Assembly: GCA_002436015.1 (NCBI GenBank)
Contig: DIXJ01000007.1
Location: 1-64,000 of the forward strand
Reading direction: 5' to 3'
DNA from: Synergistaceae bacterium UBA6083
GTDB lineage: Bacteria > Synergistota > Synergistia > Synergistales > 79-D21
DNA: 64,000 bases
Part shown: positions 62,842 to 64,000 of the stretch, piece by piece
Numbering within the stretch: position 1 is the stretch's first letter
Layout: each line of letters begins with the position of its first letter
The notes under the pieces: model-generated
Database searches by the model: none
Seen by the model: only the letters and a program-made list of their open reading frames with translations
What the model was told of the DNA's origin: nothing
Position numbers and translations under genes: made by a program

Positions 62842-63417
62842 CTATTGTAGGGAATGGTCCGGTTCCTGTCCAGACGATTGAACGTTTTCCGCATTGAAGG
62901 GATTTTCACGAAGGAACCGGGCTTTGCCCCTGATGCGGGTCAGCGCGTTTTCGACCTTTTTCGGTGCCCAGTCAAGCAACTCGGCGGCACCCGTACATGA
63001 ACCTGTGTAAAGGTAAGCTTCCATGCAGATCAGTTCGAAGGGGCTCAGGAGGCTGAAAAGGGAGTTTCTTGCCAAATCCATGTCGATTTCCTCATCCGGT
63101 CGGGGTTCAAAGGCGAGAGCCTCCATCTCATCATCCGTTAAGGAGAAGGATGGACGCAGGCGACGTAGGTAGGAAATCATGCGGTTCCTGGCGCAGCGAC
63201 GGGCGAAAGCGGCAAAGGGCCCCCTTTCGGGATCGTAGGAAGAAGACGCCAGGATCAGGCTGAGAAAACCCTCCTGGACAAGGTCTTCCCTGAGATTTGG
63301 ATCCACGGGGGCAAGGGCCCGGGCGATCCTCCGGATAAGAGGGGTCATCTCTACAAGGACATTCTCTTCGAAGCCTTCTTGCCGGGTCTTGTCTCCGCTT
63401 TCCAAGTTAATCGACAA
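62842..63417 (-). CDS. Sigma-70 family RNA polymerase sigma factor
   Basis: A 191-residue sigma factor of the small group-3/4 type. Region 2 carries the pattern REDLVQEGFLSLILASSSYDP, then FAAFARRCARNRMISYLRR near 69-87, which bind polymerase core and the -10 box. Region 4 is short and divergent: CMEAYLYTGSCTGAAELLDWAPKKVENALTRIRGKAR. The start is uncertain: TTG at 63417 inside the phosphorylase gene, or TTG at 63405 just after that gene. The role could be stationary-phase/SigH-like control, but no target is visible. It overlaps or abuts the phosphorylase gene upstream. Confidence 0.85.
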   Translation of the reverse strand: MSINLESGDKTRQEGFEENVLVEMTPLIRRIARALAPVDPNLREDLVQEGFLSLILASSSYDPERGPFAAFARRCARNRMISYLRRLRPSFSLTDDEMEALAFEPRPDEEIDMDLARNSLFSLLSPFELICMEAYLYTGSCTGAAELLDWAPKKVENALTRIRGKARFLRENPFNAENVQSSGQEPDHSLQ

Positions 63418-64000
63418 CCTCTATGACAATGGAGGGTGCGGTCGCTTCCCGGGAGACGGTGAAAGCATCCTCGAGAAGATCCAGGGCGGTTTCAGTCCCG
63501 GCTCCCCTGCGGTGGTAAACGGTGAAAACGGGGTCTCCCGGGTTAATCTCATCTCCGATCTTTGCCATGACCTCGATGGCGACACCGTGGTCGATTGTGT
63601 CTTCCTTGCGCTGCCGGCCTCCTCCAAGATGGCGAAGTGCGGTCCCGACCTCGTTCGTTTTAAAGGAAGAGATCTTCCCACCGGACTTTGACCGGATGAC
63701 AGTTTGTTCGGGAGAAAGGGGCAGCATCTCTTCCGGGAAATCGATGCAACTGGACTCTGCACCCTGGGCTTCCAGAAGGAGCCGGAAACGTTCAAGGGCG
63801 GTTCCGTTCTTAAGGGCCTCGGCACAAAGTTTTTCCCCTTCTACCGGGTTGGAAACCCCACCTGCAAGGAAAGTCATGGCGCCACCCAAAGAGGTGCATA
63901 GGAAAGTCGTGTCCGTCGGGCCGGAGTTCTTGAGGACAGAGATGGCTTCACGGACTTCGGCGGCGTTGCCGACCCACCGTCCAAGCGGCTGGTCCATTCC
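63407..64000 (-). CDS. Pyrimidine-nucleoside (thymidine) phosphorylase, C-terminal part
   Basis: The 3' part, about 197 codons, of a glycosyltransferase-family nucleoside phosphorylase; the 5' part lies beyond the window edge. It cleaves thymidine, uridine or deoxyuridine with phosphate. MDQPLGRWVGNAAEVREAI near the cut edge is the conserved loop, followed by the C-terminal domain with RSKSGGKIS and GDPVFTVYHRRGAG. It is the first gene of the run that continues into the sigma factor and tRNA-Sec. The full start is not in this window. Confidence 0.9.
   Translation of the reverse strand, partial: GMDQPLGRWVGNAAEVREAISVLKNSGPTDTTFLCTSLGGAMTFLAGGVSNPVEGEKLCAEALKNGTALERFRLLLEAQGAESSCIDFPEEMLPLSPEQTVIRSKSGGKISSFKTNEVGTALRHLGGGRQRKEDTIDHGVAIEVMAKIGDEINPGDPVFTVYHRRGAGTETALDLLEDAFTVSREATAPSIVIEVVD

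Overview
The window is one 64-kb piece of a bacterial chromosome, GC-rich by eye and densely packed. It carries about 49 protein genes, 10 tRNA genes and no sign of phage, IS elements or CRISPR. Nearly all genes are housekeeping. I infer an anaerobic, Gram-negative-type bacterium of the Synergistota type. The reasons are a complete bacterial A/V-type ATPase operon in place of an F-type ATPase, a fused TRAP transporter with a DUF1850 partner, a selenocysteine tRNA, the non-mevalonate isoprenoid fusion IspDF, and frequent GTG/TTG starts. No rRNA or marker search could be run, so the phylum is an inference.

Layout. 1-47 is the tail of a plus-strand gene. 154-12675 is a minus-strand protein quality control and translation block, read right to left: tig, clpP, then clpX, lon, engB, valS, folC, pgeF and a Gfo/Idh/MocA oxidoreductase. 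12866-13639 is an eight-gene tRNA operon with a near-consensus promoter, divergent from an RqcH/NFACT gene. 15327-21817 holds an RluD-type pseudouridine synthase, ileS, the TRAP permease and DUF1850. 21883-29786 holds tRNA-Arg(CCU) and the classical rimP-nusA-ylxR-ylxQ-infB-ylxP-rbfA-nrnA-truB-ribF operon. Its promoter is followed by an intrinsic terminator before the first gene, which looks like an attenuator.

29933-45906 is one long minus-strand run: a membrane glycosyltransferase, a CBS-domain protein, V-ATPase genes (candidate G, then I, K, E, C, F, A, B, D), DUF951, rlmH, ybaB, recR, a PIN-TRAM protein, ispDF and guaB. 46044-52339 is uvrC, ribD, ribE, ribBA, ribH and serS, divergent from cysS through overlapping promoters. 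54003-60811 is mostly plus strand: wrbA, typA, an iron-type alcohol dehydrogenase and recD2, with a Mut7-C gene on the other strand. 60821-64000 (minus) holds a partial pyrimidine-nucleoside phosphorylase gene, a sigma factor, tRNA-Sec, an unrecognised protein, a cyclase-family hydrolase and a SixA-like phosphatase.

How the genes work together. The minus-strand operons join ribosome maturation (RimP, RbfA, TruB, RluD, RlmH), tRNA charging (Val, Ile, Ser, Cys), protein folding and degradation, flavin synthesis and bioenergetics. The most unusual item is the 580-residue protein at 44164-45906. Its C-terminal half is a WecG/TagA/CpsF glycosyltransferase. Its N-terminal half reads as a WecA/TagO (MraY superfamily) membrane domain in which the expected catalytic acidic and histidine motifs are replaced. 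That would be a pseudo-enzyme/enzyme fusion at the head of the V-ATPase gene run.
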